In this document: positions 34,494 through 43,842 of the stretch, in pieces
Layout of the letters: each line of letters begins with the position of its first letter
Position numbering within the stretch: the first letter of the stretch is position 1
NCBI RefSeq assembly: GCF_030053425.1
Contig: NZ_JASGBI010000001.1
Coordinates: 1,248,001 to 1,312,000, forward strand
DNA length: 64,000 nt
Reading direction: 5' to 3'
Origin: Lysobacter stagni
GTDB lineage: Bacteria; Pseudomonadota; Gammaproteobacteria; Xanthomonadales; Xanthomonadaceae
The notes under the pieces: generated by a model
Seen by the model: the letters and a program-made list of their open reading frames with translations, nothing else
What the model was told of the DNA's origin: nothing
The model's database searches: none
Translations under genes and position numbers: made by a program

Positions 34494-35315
34494 TCAGCTG
34501 CGGAAGAAGGCCAGCAGATCGCGGTTGATGACCTCGGCATGCGTGGTGCACATGCCATGCGGGAAGCCCGGGTACACCTTCAGCGTGGCGTTGCGCAGCA
34601 GCTTGGCCGAGAGCAGGGCCGAGTCCGCGATGGGAACGATCTGGTCGTCGTCGCCGTGCATGACCAGCGTCGGGACCTCGATGCTCTTGAGGTCCTGCGT
34701 GAAGTCGGTTTCCGAGAACGCGGCGACGCAGTCGTACTGCGCCTTGATGCCGCCCATCATGCCCTGGCGCCACCAGTTGGCACGGATCGCTTCGACCACC
34801 GGCGTCCCTTCGCGGTTGAAGCTGTAGAACGGAATCGGGAAATCCCAGTAGCAGGCCGCGCGGTTCTCCGCCACGCCCTTGCGGATGCCGTCGAACACGT
34901 CCTTCGGCAGTCCGCCCGGATTGGCATCGGTCTTCAGCATCAACGGCGGAACCGCGCCGATCAGCACCAGCTTGGCCACGCGACCCTTGCCGTGCTGCGC
35001 GACGTAACGCGTGGCTTCGCCGCCGCCGGTGGAATGGCCGACGTGGATCGCATCGCGCAGGTCCAGGTGCGCCACCAGCGCGGCGACGTCGGCCGCGTAG
35101 GTGTCCATTTCATTGCCCGTGGCGGTCTGGGTGGAGCGCCCATGGCCGCGGCGATCGTGCGCGATGACGCGATATCCCTGGTCCAGGAAGAACTGCATCT
35201 GCGTGTCCCAGTCGTCGCCACACAACGGCCAGCCGTGGTGGAACACGATCGGCTGGCCCGAACCCCAGTCCTTGTAGAAGATCTCCGTGCCGTCTTTCGT
35301 CCTGATCGATTGCAT
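34494..35315 (-). CDS. alpha/beta hydrolase, non-haem chloroperoxidase/arylesterase type
   Basis: A 273-residue cytoplasmic hydrolase with a complete triad: Ser in GHSTGGGEATRY, Asp in HGDDDQIVP and His in GFPHGMCTTHAEV. The oxyanion segment HGWPLCGDDWD and the ending HAEVINRDLLAFF are typical of the cofactor-free haloperoxidase/arylesterase group. No signal peptide is present. The natural ester is unknown; perhydrolase activity is common in relatives. It stands alone. Confidence 0.9.
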   Translation of the reverse strand: MQSIRTKDGTEIFYKDWGSGQPIVFHHGWPLCGDDWDTQMQFFLDQGYRVIAHDRRGHGRSTQTATGNEMDTYAADVAALVAHLDLRDAIHVGHSTGGGEATRYVAQHGKGRVAKLVLIGAVPPLMLKTDANPGGLPKDVFDGIRKGVAENRAACYWDFPIPFYSFNREGTPVVEAIRANWWRQGMMGGIKAQYDCVAAFSETDFTQDLKSIEVPTLVMHGDDDQIVPIADSALLSAKLLRNATLKVYPGFPHGMCTTHAEVINRDLLAFFRS

Positions 35316-35700
35316 GTCGCGGTTTCCTCATGGTGGGGGAGGGTGAACCTCGCGGACCTTCGGGCGACGACGCGTCGATCCGGTGGGGGATCGAGTCGTC
35401 CAGCGGCCGCGGGGTCGTTGCCATCGTGCAGCGCCTCGGGGCCCGGCGGAAGGCCCGCGCGGGCCTCGCGCCGTTGCATGCCGCGCATCCATGCGTGCCG
35501 CCACGGTGCCCGACGAACGGCTGGCCGGACCGCGCGCGGATTTGCGTCAAGGCAGCCCGCGACGTGGCGCTCCACGCTCCCCGTAGTCTCCCGGGGTTTC
35601 GTTGCAGATGTGAACGATGCGTTCGCCACCGCAGGCGCGAACGATGCCGGCCATCGCGGCCGGAGATATCAGCAGCCGATCACGCCCCCGGCAGCCGAGC
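35316..35700. other. 385-base stretch without a convincing gene
   Basis: Open frames on both strands here are Arg/Pro/Ala rich, lack ribosome sites and match no family I recognise. The stretch presumably holds the promoter of the hydrolase gene. I see no repeat, tRNA or strong hairpin in it. Confidence 0.5.
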
Positions 35701-36207
35701 TCAACCGCGCGTGGGAAGCACCCAGTCCGGGCGGATGAAGTGGCAGGTGTAGCCTTCCGGATACCGCTCCAGATAGTCCTGATGCTCCGGCTCGGCTTCC
35801 CAGAACGGGCCGGCCGGTGCGATCTCGGTGACGACCTTCCCGGGCCACAGGCCCGAGGCGTCCACATCGGCCACCGTCTCCAGCGCCACCTGCTTCTGCC
35901 GTTCGTCCAGCGGAAAGATCGCGGACCGGTAGCTGGCGCCCAGATCGTTGCCCTGCCGGTTCTTCGTGGTGGGGTCGTGGATCTGGAAGAAGAACTCGAG
36001 GATGCGCCGGTAGCTGAGCACCGCCGGATCGAACACGATCTCGATGGCCTCGGCATGCGTGCCGTGGTTGCGGTACGTGGCGTTGGGAACGTCGCCGCCC
36101 GAGTAGCCCACGCGCGTGGACACCACGCCGGGAATACGGCGGATGAGGTCCTGCATGCCCCAGAAGCAGCCGCCTGCCAGGATCGCGGTTTCGGTGTTCG
36201 ACGTCAC
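35701..36207 (-). CDS. msrA: peptide methionine sulfoxide reductase MsrA
   Basis: A 168-residue cytoplasmic enzyme repairing methionine-S-sulfoxide. The catalytic motif GGCFWG lies at about residues 12-17, followed by [50 protein letters not shown] and YRSAIF. The C-terminus lacks an obvious resolving Cys pair, so recycling may use another thiol. GTG at 36207 is preferred because GGAA precedes it and it sits just before the domain; a TTG at 36249 would add 14 residues. Confidence 0.94.
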   Translation of the reverse strand: MTSNTETAILAGGCFWGMQDLIRRIPGVVSTRVGYSGGDVPNATYRNHGTHAEAIEIVFDPAVLSYRRILEFFFQIHDPTTKNRQGNDLGASYRSAIFPLDERQKQVALETVADVDASGLWPGKVVTEIAPAGPFWEAEPEHQDYLERYPEGYTCHFIRPDWVLPTRG

Positions 36208-36305
36208 GGTGGATTCCTTCGCCGGAAGACCGGCCAACGGTGTCTGCAATCAGGTAGGGGTGGATCGCCCGGATTCAAGCGCGCCAGGCCGCACCGCCGA
36301 TGGAA

Positions 36306-37196
36306 TCAGGACCGCCCGACACCCGGCGCGGCCGGCGGTCGACCCGCGCGCAGCGAGGCGCGCACCTGGCGCAGCGGCGCCTTCAGCGGCAGCGCCAGGC
36401 GGCGATAGAAGAACGACAGGGCTCGACGCGCCCGCGGCACCCGGTGCGCCAGTCCTTCCTCGATCGTGTAGACGCATGGCGCACAGATGCCGCACGGCCG
36501 GCCGCGTACCGGCGTGTGGCAGAACCACGTCATCTCCATGACCTCGCTCCAGCCGCGCGAGGCGGCTTCGCGACCGATGCCCAACTTGTCGATGCCGAAC
36601 AGCGGGAAGCTGAAGTTGCCGAACAGTGTGTGCTCCGGCGTGCCGGCATGGCGGTCGTCCACACGCAGGCTGCGATAACCGGCCGGGTGATCGAACTCGA
36701 CCACGAACGAACGCAGCAACGCCTGCACCTTGTCGTCGATGTGGACGCCCAGTTCCATGTCGGCGATCCCCGCCGCACGACAGAAGGCGGGAAGCCAGGC
36801 GTACTGGTTGCCGATGAAGCTTCGACGGCGGATGGCCTTCAGTGCTGCAGCGATGTCCGCATCCACCGCGACGTCCGCCGCACCGGCGACGTGGATGGCC
36901 TGCAACAGATCGCGTGTGTGCGGGTGCGCGTCGTACAGGTGACGGGAAATGCGTGCCATCGTCTGGAGCTCGATCTGCGTGGACGCGCGCGTGGGATCTT
37001 CCAGGTAATGCGGAATCACCGGCACGCGATGCACCAGCAGCAGTTGCAGCAGGCGGAACGTGGAATCCCAGCCACCCGTCCACAGCAGATAAACCGCATG
37101 CGAAGTCGCTGACGTTCCGGGTGATGGGTTCCTGTCGTCCACCTTCATCGCGCTTTGTTCGGCAAGTGGGAGGGATACCGCGTCGCGTGGCTGCAT
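36306..37196 (-). CDS. QueC-like PP-loop ATPase with zinc motif
   Basis: A 296-residue cytoplasmic protein with an N-type PP-loop (LLWTGGWDSTFRLLQLL; the usual SGGxDS reads TGGWDS) and a C-terminal zinc site CHTPVRGRPCGICAPC (C-x8-C-x2-C-x2-C). Both are the marks of the 7-cyano-7-deazaguanine synthase (QueC) fold, which activates a carboxylate as an adenylate and adds ammonia. Overall similarity to true QueC is low and queDE are absent, so another substrate is likely. The start at 37196 is chosen because upstream codons are atypical; 37148 is possible. It is divergent from the next three genes. Confidence 0.72.
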   Translation of the reverse strand: MQPRDAVSLPLAEQSAMKVDDRNPSPGTSATSHAVYLLWTGGWDSTFRLLQLLLVHRVPVIPHYLEDPTRASTQIELQTMARISRHLYDAHPHTRDLLQAIHVAGAADVAVDADIAAALKAIRRRSFIGNQYAWLPAFCRAAGIADMELGVHIDDKVQALLRSFVVEFDHPAGYRSLRVDDRHAGTPEHTLFGNFSFPLFGIDKLGIGREAASRGWSEVMEMTWFCHTPVRGRPCGICAPCVYTIEEGLAHRVPRARRALSFFYRRLALPLKAPLRQVRASLRAGRPPAAPGVGRS

Positions 37197-37442
37197 TTCG
37201 TAACAGCAGATGAACTGCGTGGAAGCGTCATGTAAATGAATGCGGCTGAGCGCACATAACGCGTTCGGATGTAATCGAGTTCGCATTCAACGATGTCGAA
37301 AAGTAAGACACGTTGGTCAACACGAGGTGAACTGTCATGCATCGAGTGCATCGTAAGCTCGCGATGCGGTGCGTTTCATCACTCCACGATTGCGGTGTTG
37401 TGGTGACACTCGCCACGACACCGTCCTCATCGGGTTGGATGC

Positions 37443-38222
37443 ATGTCCTATCTAGATCAGCTGAACGAAACTCAGGCGCCCTCCATGTGCTTCGCGGCGA
37501 TGCCGATCGACGCGCTCGACCGGCAGACTTTCTGGGAGTTCGCCGACCGCGCGAAGGAAGCCACGGAGGCGTTGGCCGAACATCGCATGCGCGCACTGGC
37601 CAACATGCCGGTGGAAGCGATGCGCCGCGTTTGCATGCAGTACCGGTTCTTCACCATCGACTACATCAGCGACCTCGCGTTGCTGCTGGCGAAGCTTCCC
37701 TTCGGCGGACTGCGCAGTCTGCTGGGCCAGATCCTCGCCGAGGAGCTGGGCGAAGGCGATCCGGACAAGGCGCATCCGGAGATCTACGACCGCTTCCTCA
37801 CCAGCATCGGCGTGAAGGCCGAGCAGCTGGACCAGCGGCTGCCGCGCAATGGCGCCATCCTGGATGGACTGAGCGACGAACTGGCGCAGCGAAGCCCCGC
37901 CTTCGGTGTCGGCTTGCGCGGCATGGGCGGCGAGTGCCTGTGTCAGACCTACCTGTCGGTGATGTTCGAACACCTGCGCGAGCATCCGTACATCCGGCAG
38001 CACACGGACGACATCGCCTGGGAGTTCTGGACCATCCACACCGGTGAGGTGGACATCGTGCACGGCGAGCTCACGCGTGCGGCCATCGATGCCTACATCC
38101 GTGAAGAGCCCGAAGCGCTGCCGGAGCTCGCGCAGGGTTACGAACGCAGCATCACCGCGTGGAACCAGTTCTGGCAGAACATCTTCCAGGAATGCGCACC
38201 GCGCTCCGGCGTGGCGCTATGA
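37443..38222 (+). CDS. haem-oxygenase-like iron-containing redox enzyme
   Basis: A 259-residue all-helical protein of the haem-oxygenase-like di-iron oxidase/oxygenase group (TENA/PqqC/UndA fold). Likely metal ligands are visible in family order: Glu101 and His111 (EELGEGDPDKAHPEIYDRF), Glu164 (MGGECLCQTY), then His199, Asp204 and His207 (FWTIHTGEVDIVHGEL). Members oxidatively cleave or desaturate fatty acids and amino acids. It is the first of three close genes with a VOC protein and an aminotransferase, suggesting a small-molecule pathway. The substrate is unknown. Confidence 0.82.
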   Translation: MSYLDQLNETQAPSMCFAAMPIDALDRQTFWEFADRAKEATEALAEHRMRALANMPVEAMRRVCMQYRFFTIDYISDLALLLAKLPFGGLRSLLGQILAEELGEGDPDKAHPEIYDRFLTSIGVKAEQLDQRLPRNGAILDGLSDELAQRSPAFGVGLRGMGGECLCQTYLSVMFEHLREHPYIRQHTDDIAWEFWTIHTGEVDIVHGELTRAAIDAYIREEPEALPELAQGYERSITAWNQFWQNIFQECAPRSGVAL

Positions 38223-38247
38223 GTGCCGCCATGGGTGCGATGAAACG

Positions 38248-38667
38248 ATGAGCGCGATCACCCAGTTCCACCTGGCCTTTCCGGTGCGCGACCTCGACGA
38301 GGCGCGGCGCTTCTACGGCGACGTCATCGGTTGCCCGAAGGGGCGCAGCGACGTCAATTACCAGGACTTCGACTTCTTCGGCCATCACCTGGTGGCGCAC
38401 ATCGCCGCCGAGGCCGCGCCGCTGCAGGACAGCCGCTTCGACGGCGAGGCCGTGCCGGTGCCGCATTTCGGGATGAACCTGGACCGTGAGGCGTGGGAAG
38501 GGTTGGCCAGGCGACTGAAGGACGCAGGCGTGGATTTCGCCGAGGCACCGCACCTGCGCCTGAAGGGCAAGCCCGGCCAGCACGTGACGATGTTCCTGTT
38601 CGATCCTTCCGGCAACGCGCTGGAATTCAAATCCTTCGACGATCCTGAGCAGACCTTCATTCCGTGA
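38248..38667 (+). CDS. VOC-family dioxygenase-like enzyme
   Basis: A 139-residue protein. It begins ITQFHLAFPVRDLDEARRFY with a metal-type His at residue 8, has DFDFFGHHLVAHIA with further His residues, and ends FLFDPSGNALEFKSF with a metal-type Glu. The 2-His-1-Glu pattern fits an active VOC metalloenzyme, possibly a dioxygenase. It lies 25 bases after the di-iron enzyme gene and 10 bases before the aminotransferase gene. Confidence 0.87.
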   Translation: MSAITQFHLAFPVRDLDEARRFYGDVIGCPKGRSDVNYQDFDFFGHHLVAHIAAEAAPLQDSRFDGEAVPVPHFGMNLDREAWEGLARRLKDAGVDFAEAPHLRLKGKPGQHVTMFLFDPSGNALEFKSFDDPEQTFIP

Positions 38668-38677
38668 GGGAAGCGCC

Positions 38678-40045
38678 ATGGGCGATGACAGCGTGGATGG
38701 CCTGCGCGAGACCGCTTCGGCGGCGCGTCGCGACGACCGCAGGCATGTGCTGCACAGCTGGTCCTCCCATGGCTCGCTGGAGCCGGTCGTGGTCACGGGC
38801 GCGCAAGGCGTGCACTTCAGCGACGAGGAGGGTCGGCGCTGGCTCGACTTCTCCAGCCAGCTGGTCAACGTCAATGTCGGCCACCAGCATCCGAAGCTGG
38901 TGGCTGCCATCAAGGCGCAGGCCGACACGCTGTGCACCATCGCGCCGTACCACGCCAACGAAGCCACGAGCGAGGCGGCGCGGCTGATCGCCGAAGTCGC
39001 GCCGGGCGACCTCAACCGCGTGTTCTTCACCAACGGTGGCGCCGAGGCGGTGGAGAACGCGATCCGCATGGCGCGATTGCACACCGGCCGACACAAGGTG
39101 CTTACCGCCTATCGCAGCTATCACGGTGCGACCACCGGTGCGATCACCGCGTCGGGCGATCCGCGGCGTTGGCCATCGGAGCCCGGTGCGCCTGGTTTCG
39201 CGCGATTCTGGGGGCCGTATCCATACCGGTCAGCCTTCCATTCGGCCAACGCGCAGGAAGAAGGCGAGCGCGCACTGGCGCACCTGGCGGACACGCTGAT
39301 GGTCGAAGGGCCGCACACCATCGCCGCGGTGCTGCTGGAAAGCGTGGTCGGTGGCAACGGCATCCTCGTTCCGCCCGACGGCTACCTGCAGGGCGTGCGC
39401 GCCCTGTGCGACACGCACGGCATCGTGATGATCGCCGATGAAGTGATGGCAGGCTTCGGTCGTTGCGGTGAATGGTTCGCGGTGGATCGATGGAACGTCG
39501 TGCCAGACCTGATCACCTTCGCCAAGGGCGTCAACTCGGGTTACGTGCCGCTGGGTGGCGTGATCATGAGCGATGCGATTGCCGAGACGTTCGCCACTCG
39601 CGCCTATCCGGGCGGACTGACCTATGCCGGCCATCCGCTGGCTTGCGCCGCGGCGGTGGCGTGCATCGGCATCTACAAGGACGAAGGCCTGATCGAGCGC
39701 ACCCGCGTGCTGGGCGAGACGGTGTTCGGTCCCGCGCTGCAGGCGATGCAGCAGCGTCATCCGTCCGTGGGTGAAGTGCGTGGCCTGGGTGGGTTCTGGG
39801 CGATCGAACTGGTGCGCGACCGCGCGACCCGCGAGCCGCTGGTTCCGTTCAACGCCTCCGGCGCCGACAACGCGCCGATGACGGACTTCGCCAACGCCTG
39901 CAAGAAACAGGGCCTGTGGCCGTTCGTCGCCGGAAACCGGGTGCATGTGGTGCCGCCGCTGGTGATCGAGGAAGCGACGCTTCGCGAAGGCCTGTCCATC
40001 ATCGACGAGGCCCTGGCCGCGGCCGACCGGCACTGCACCGGCTGA
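38678..40045 (+). CDS. class III pyridoxal-phosphate aminotransferase
   Basis: A 455-residue cytoplasmic transaminase. Family motifs include the N-terminal WLDFSSQLVNVNVGHQHP, FTNGGAEAVENAIRMAR, YHGATTGA, IADEVMAGFGRCGEWFAVD and TFAKGVNSGYVPLGG, with the PLP lysine at Lys283. The sequence is nearest in style to omega-amino acid or taurine:pyruvate aminotransferases. It is the last gene of the three-gene unit and would exchange an amino group on the pathway intermediate. The substrate is not predictable. Confidence 0.92.
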   Translation: MGDDSVDGLRETASAARRDDRRHVLHSWSSHGSLEPVVVTGAQGVHFSDEEGRRWLDFSSQLVNVNVGHQHPKLVAAIKAQADTLCTIAPYHANEATSEAARLIAEVAPGDLNRVFFTNGGAEAVENAIRMARLHTGRHKVLTAYRSYHGATTGAITASGDPRRWPSEPGAPGFARFWGPYPYRSAFHSANAQEEGERALAHLADTLMVEGPHTIAAVLLESVVGGNGILVPPDGYLQGVRALCDTHGIVMIADEVMAGFGRCGEWFAVDRWNVVPDLITFAKGVNSGYVPLGGVIMSDAIAETFATRAYPGGLTYAGHPLACAAAVACIGIYKDEGLIERTRVLGETVFGPALQAMQQRHPSVGEVRGLGGFWAIELVRDRATREPLVPFNASGADNAPMTDFANACKKQGLWPFVAGNRVHVVPPLVIEEATLREGLSIIDEALAAADRHCTG

Positions 40046-40192
40046 ACAGCCGGGCGCGGTACGCCGTGCTTTGCGGATGCTGGCGTTCGCGACGGCCGTC
40101 GCGGTCCGGCGTTCCGTCCCCCACCCGATGCCACTCGACCGGCGACGGGCGGGCCGCTACCTTCGGGCGTTCCATTCCGTGGGAACCACCCA

Positions 40193-42250
40193 ATGACGTC
40201 TTCGCCCCTTCGCCTGAGCCTGGCCATCGCGCTTGGCCTGGTGTCCGTCGCCTCCCTTGCCGCCGACCGGCCGGCCACCAAGCCCGAGCTGGGCAGCTTC
40301 GGCGTCGACCTGAGCGCGCGCGACCTGTCGGTGAAGCCCGGCGACGATTTCAACCGCTACGTCAGCGGCCAGTGGCTCAAGACATACGAACTGAAGGACT
40401 ACGAGACCTCGTTCGGTTCGTTCAATGCGCTGCGCGACCGTTCCGAAGAACAGGTGCACGGGCTGATCGAAGGCCTGCAGCGCCGCACCGACCTCAAGGC
40501 CGGCAGCAACGGCCAGAAGGTGCGCGACTACTACGCCAGCTACATGGACCGCACCGCGCGCGACGCCGCCGGCATCGCGCCGCTGCAGCCGGTGCTCACG
40601 CGCATCGCCGCGATCGACTCGAAGGCGGCGCTCATCGTCGCGTTCGCCAACGCCGACCTCGATGCCAGCGCCTCGCCGGTGCGCCTGGGCGTGGAGCTGG
40701 ACCGCAAGAACCCGGACCAGTACCTGGTCGGCCTCAACGTCGGCGGCCTGGGCCTGCCCGACAAGGACTACTACCTCAATCCGGACGCGCGCTTCGTCGC
40801 CATCCGCCAGGCCTACGTGCAGCACATCCAGCGCATGCTCGGATTCGCCGGCGTGACCGACGGCAAGGCGCGCGCCGAGCAGGTGCTGGCGCTTGAAACC
40901 GCGTTGGCCAAGCCGCAGTGGGAGCGCGCCAAGCGCCGCGACCGCGACAAGACCTACAACCCGGTGAGCTTCGCCGACCTGCAGAAGCAGTTCCCGTCGT
41001 ACGACTGGGCCGCGCACCTGAAGTCGCAGGAAATGCCGCAGCCGGATCGCGTCAATGTAGTCACGCCGGACGCCGTGCAGCCGGTGCTGGACGTGATTGC
41101 CGCCACGCCTCTGCCGGTGTGGCGCGACTATCTGGCCTTCCACGCCGTCGACGGCAACGCCTCGGTGCTGAGCCGCGCCATCGACGATGCCTCGTTCGAA
41201 TTCAACGGCAAGGTCCTCGGCGGGCAGAAGGCCCAGCGCGACGACTGGAAGCGCGCGGTGGCCGTGGTCGGCGCGAAGGAAGGCCTGGGCGATGCGGTGG
41301 GCGAGATGTACGTCGCGCGCTACTTCAAGCCCGAATCGAAGAAGGCGATGGACCAGCTGGTGGAGAACCTGCGCGCCGCGCTGCGCCAGAACATCCAGAA
41401 CCTGGACTGGATGGGCGAGGCGACCAAGGCAGAGGCCTATCGCAAGCTCGAGACGTTCCGTCCGAAGATCGGTTACCCCGACAAGTGGACCGACTACTCC
41501 AGCGTCACCATCGTGCCGGGCGACCTGGTCGCCAACACCATCCAGATGCGCCGCTTCAACCGCGCCGACGAGAACCGTCGCGTGGGTCAGAAGACCGACC
41601 GCGACGAGTGGCGCATGACGCCGCAGACGGTGAACGCGTACTACAACTCGACCTTCAACGAGATCGTATTCCCGGCGGGCATCCTGCAGCCGCCGTTCTT
41701 CGATGTGAATGCGGACGCGGCCGTGAACTATGGCGGCATCGGTGCGGTGATCGGCCATGAAATGGGCCACGGTTTCGACGACCAGGGCAGCAAGTCCGAC
41801 TACGCCGGCATCCAGCGCAACTGGTGGACCGACGCTGATCGCGCGCGCTTCGACGAACGCACCAAGGCGCTGGGCGCGCAGTACAACAGCTACTGCCCGC
41901 TGGAAGGCCAGTGCGTCAACGGCGCGCTGACGATGGGCGAGAACATCGGCGACCTGGGCGGCATCTCGATGGCCTACACCGCCTACCAGCTGAGCCTGAA
42001 GGGCAAGAAGGCGCCGGTGATCGACGGCCTCAGCGGCGACCAGCGCTTCTTCCTCGCGTTCGGTCAGATCTGGAAGGGCAAGTACCGCGACGAGTCGCTG
42101 CTGACGCTGATCAAGACCAACCCGCATTCGCCGGGCATGTACCGCGCGAACGGCCCCGTGCGCAATTTCGACCCCTGGTACAAGGCGTTCGACGTGAAGC
42201 CGGGCGACGCGCTGTACCTGTCGCCGGAACAGCGCGTGCGGATCTGGTAA
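40193..42250 (+). CDS. M13-family zinc metallopeptidase (PepO/neprilysin type)
   Basis: A 685-residue exported endopeptidase. A signal peptide (ending SVASLAA, about residue 24) is followed by the large helical N-terminal domain with PGDDFNRYVSGQWL. The catalytic domain has VNAYYNSTFNEIVFPAGIL, the zinc motif HEMGH at 522-526 (IGHEMGHGFDDQG), and GENIGDLGG with the third zinc ligand Glu583 and a conserved Asp. RVRIW closes the protein near the usual C-terminus. It probably degrades periplasmic peptides. It is monocistronic, with a hairpin 12 bases after the stop. Confidence 0.96.
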   Translation: MTSSPLRLSLAIALGLVSVASLAADRPATKPELGSFGVDLSARDLSVKPGDDFNRYVSGQWLKTYELKDYETSFGSFNALRDRSEEQVHGLIEGLQRRTDLKAGSNGQKVRDYYASYMDRTARDAAGIAPLQPVLTRIAAIDSKAALIVAFANADLDASASPVRLGVELDRKNPDQYLVGLNVGGLGLPDKDYYLNPDARFVAIRQAYVQHIQRMLGFAGVTDGKARAEQVLALETALAKPQWERAKRRDRDKTYNPVSFADLQKQFPSYDWAAHLKSQEMPQPDRVNVVTPDAVQPVLDVIAATPLPVWRDYLAFHAVDGNASVLSRAIDDASFEFNGKVLGGQKAQRDDWKRAVAVVGAKEGLGDAVGEMYVARYFKPESKKAMDQLVENLRAALRQNIQNLDWMGEATKAEAYRKLETFRPKIGYPDKWTDYSSVTIVPGDLVANTIQMRRFNRADENRRVGQKTDRDEWRMTPQTVNAYYNSTFNEIVFPAGILQPPFFDVNADAAVNYGGIGAVIGHEMGHGFDDQGSKSDYAGIQRNWWTDADRARFDERTKALGAQYNSYCPLEGQCVNGALTMGENIGDLGGISMAYTAYQLSLKGKKAPVIDGLSGDQRFFLAFGQIWKGKYRDESLLTLIKTNPHSPGMYRANGPVRNFDPWYKAFDVKPGDALYLSPEQRVRIW

Positions 42251-42261
42251 GCGATCAGGAC

Positions 42262-42290
42262 CGGCGTGGCGGGACTTTCCCGCCATGCCG
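42262..42290. terminator. bidirectional terminator-like hairpin
   Basis: A 13-bp stem (42262-42274 with 42278-42290, one G-T wobble) with a CTT loop lies between the convergent peptidase and TonB-C genes. It has no long T-run on either side. Confidence 0.6.
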
Positions 42291-42313
42291 GACCTCCGGG
42301 CGCGCCTTTGTCG

Positions 42314-43108
42314 TCACGGTGACGTGGGCGGGGGCGTGAAGCTGATCGGCACCGTGGCGGTCTGCGCGGTGCCCCGTTCGGGTTGCATGCCCACGTTCCA
42401 TCCGGACGCGCGCTCGAGCGCGGCACGGTCCAGTTCCCGCGACTGCGAACTGGTGTGGATCCACTCGTCCTGCACGTTCCCGCACGGGTCGATGACCAAC
42501 GCCAGGCGCAACGTACCGCCGACCCCCGTGCGCGCCGCCATCGGCGGGTATTTTGGTGCGCCCATGTCGACAGGGCGTTCATGGCACTGCGATTGGCCGA
42601 GCAGTTCCATCCACTGCAGGCGCGCGTTGCTCATGCCGTCCCGATGGGCGGGAGCGGGGATGCGAAGTTCCGTTTCAGCGGCGATGAACGCATCACACAC
42701 GGAGGCATCGTCGTCGCAATAGACGAAACGCTCGACGTCGTACTGGTCCGGCGTGGTGCGCACCACCGTACGCGTGGCGCGATTGATGCGGGGAGGCTTG
42801 CCCATGTCCCGATGGAATCGCCACGCACCGGCGTCTTTGCCTTCGGTGTCGGTGAACTCGCGGATGCCGATGTTCATCGCCACCACCGGGTCCATGCGGC
42901 CAACGTTGGTATGCGACAACTGCCGGGCGAACAGGCGATCCAGCTCTCCGGGCGCCACCGGTACGCGCGTCACCACGAAGCGCGCGTTGCCTGTGGCCTT
43001 GGCGGGTGTGGCAGTGGGTACGGGTGCGACAGCAGGCTCTGCGGCTGTGGTCGGCAGGCATGCGGCAAGCAGCAGCGCGACCGCGCCGCATCGAAGGCGG
43101 TGATCCAT
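42314..43108 (-). CDS. exported protein with TonB C-terminal-like domain
   Basis: A 264-residue envelope protein. The signal peptide ends LLLAACLPTTAA, and LAAC could be a lipobox. The middle region (about 40-170) has no recognised domain. The end (about 185-255) matches the TonB C-terminal domain: PKYPPMAARTGVGGTLRLAL and VIDPCGNVQDEWIHTSSQSR with LDRAALERASGW. There is no N-terminal membrane anchor of the TonB kind or Pro-rich linker, so it is not an ordinary TonB. AGGAG precedes the ATG. Confidence 0.75.
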   Translation of the reverse strand: MDHRLRCGAVALLLAACLPTTAAEPAVAPVPTATPAKATGNARFVVTRVPVAPGELDRLFARQLSHTNVGRMDPVVAMNIGIREFTDTEGKDAGAWRFHRDMGKPPRINRATRTVVRTTPDQYDVERFVYCDDDASVCDAFIAAETELRIPAPAHRDGMSNARLQWMELLGQSQCHERPVDMGAPKYPPMAARTGVGGTLRLALVIDPCGNVQDEWIHTSSQSRELDRAALERASGWNVGMQPERGTAQTATVPISFTPPPTSP

Positions 43109-43206
43109 CCGGCGTTCTCCTTTTCCCCGGCGCGACTGTAGCGCAACGCGTGCGGGGTAACATCGCGCCGGCACTCCCTACGAACCTGGCATCAGGAGAC
43201 AGCACC

Positions 43207-43839
43207 ATGAAGCTGATCATCGTCGGAGCGAGCGGACTGGTCGGGGGCGAAGTGCTTGCGCTTGCGCTGGCGGATCCCGCCGTCGAGGCCGTCATGGCAC
43301 CGGCTCGCCGCGCAACGGCCACGACGCATCCGAAGTTGCACGCACCGCTCGTCGATTTCGATGTGCTCCCGTCCGACGCCGCCTGGTGGAAGGCCGATGC
43401 CGTCGTGTGCACGCTGGGAACGACGCGACGCAAGGCCGGATCGGAACAGGCCTTCCGCCGTGTCGACCACGACTATCCGCTGGCGGCGGCGAAGCTCGCG
43501 CACGCGCATGGCACGCCGACGTATGTGCTGAATTCCGCGATGGGCGCCGACGCCAACTCGCGCTTCTTCTACAACCGCGTCAAGGGCGAGGTGGAACGCG
43601 ACCTGGCCGATGTCGGCTTCCGTTCGCTCACGTTCGTGCGCCCGGGTCTGATCGGCGGCGAGCGCGACGAATTCCGCGCGGGCGAACGCATCGGGCTGGC
43701 CGCCTTCGCGGTGCTCGCACCGGTGCTGCCGCGACGCCTGCGCATCAATCCGGCGGGCCACATCGCGCGGGAACTGCTGCACGCGGCGCTGCAGCCCGAA
43801 CCCGGAACGCATGTCGTCGAATCCGACCGGATGATCTGA
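43207..43839 (+). CDS. NAD(P)-binding Rossmann-fold oxidoreductase, HTATIP2-like
   Basis: A 210-residue atypical short-chain dehydrogenase. The nucleotide motif GASGLVGGEVL lies at 8-18. CTLGTTRRKAGSEQAFRRVD and YVLNSAMGADANSRFFYNRVKGEVE carry the YxxxK-like pair, and LTFVRPGLIGGERDEFR is typical of the HTATIP2/YwnB group. The catalytic role in this group is unclear; it may bind NADP to sense redox state. It lies convergent with the permease gene, four bases from its stop. Confidence 0.87.
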   Translation: MKLIIVGASGLVGGEVLALALADPAVEAVMAPARRATATTHPKLHAPLVDFDVLPSDAAWWKADAVVCTLGTTRRKAGSEQAFRRVDHDYPLAAAKLAHAHGTPTYVLNSAMGADANSRFFYNRVKGEVERDLADVGFRSLTFVRPGLIGGERDEFRAGERIGLAAFAVLAPVLPRRLRINPAGHIARELLHAALQPEPGTHVVESDRMI

Positions 43840-43842
43840 ACC

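Noticed and set aside
35547..35654. Possible 35-residue protein after msrA on the minus strand (contains HICNETPGDYGER)
   Set aside because: No ribosome site, no recognised family and no supporting neighbour; too short to support.
36306..37196. QueC-like gene as part of a Qat-type or CBASS-linked anti-phage system
   Set aside because: Those systems need specific partners (QatA, QatB, QatD, or a nucleotidyltransferase with effector and TGT-like protein). The neighbours here are MsrA and metabolic enzymes.
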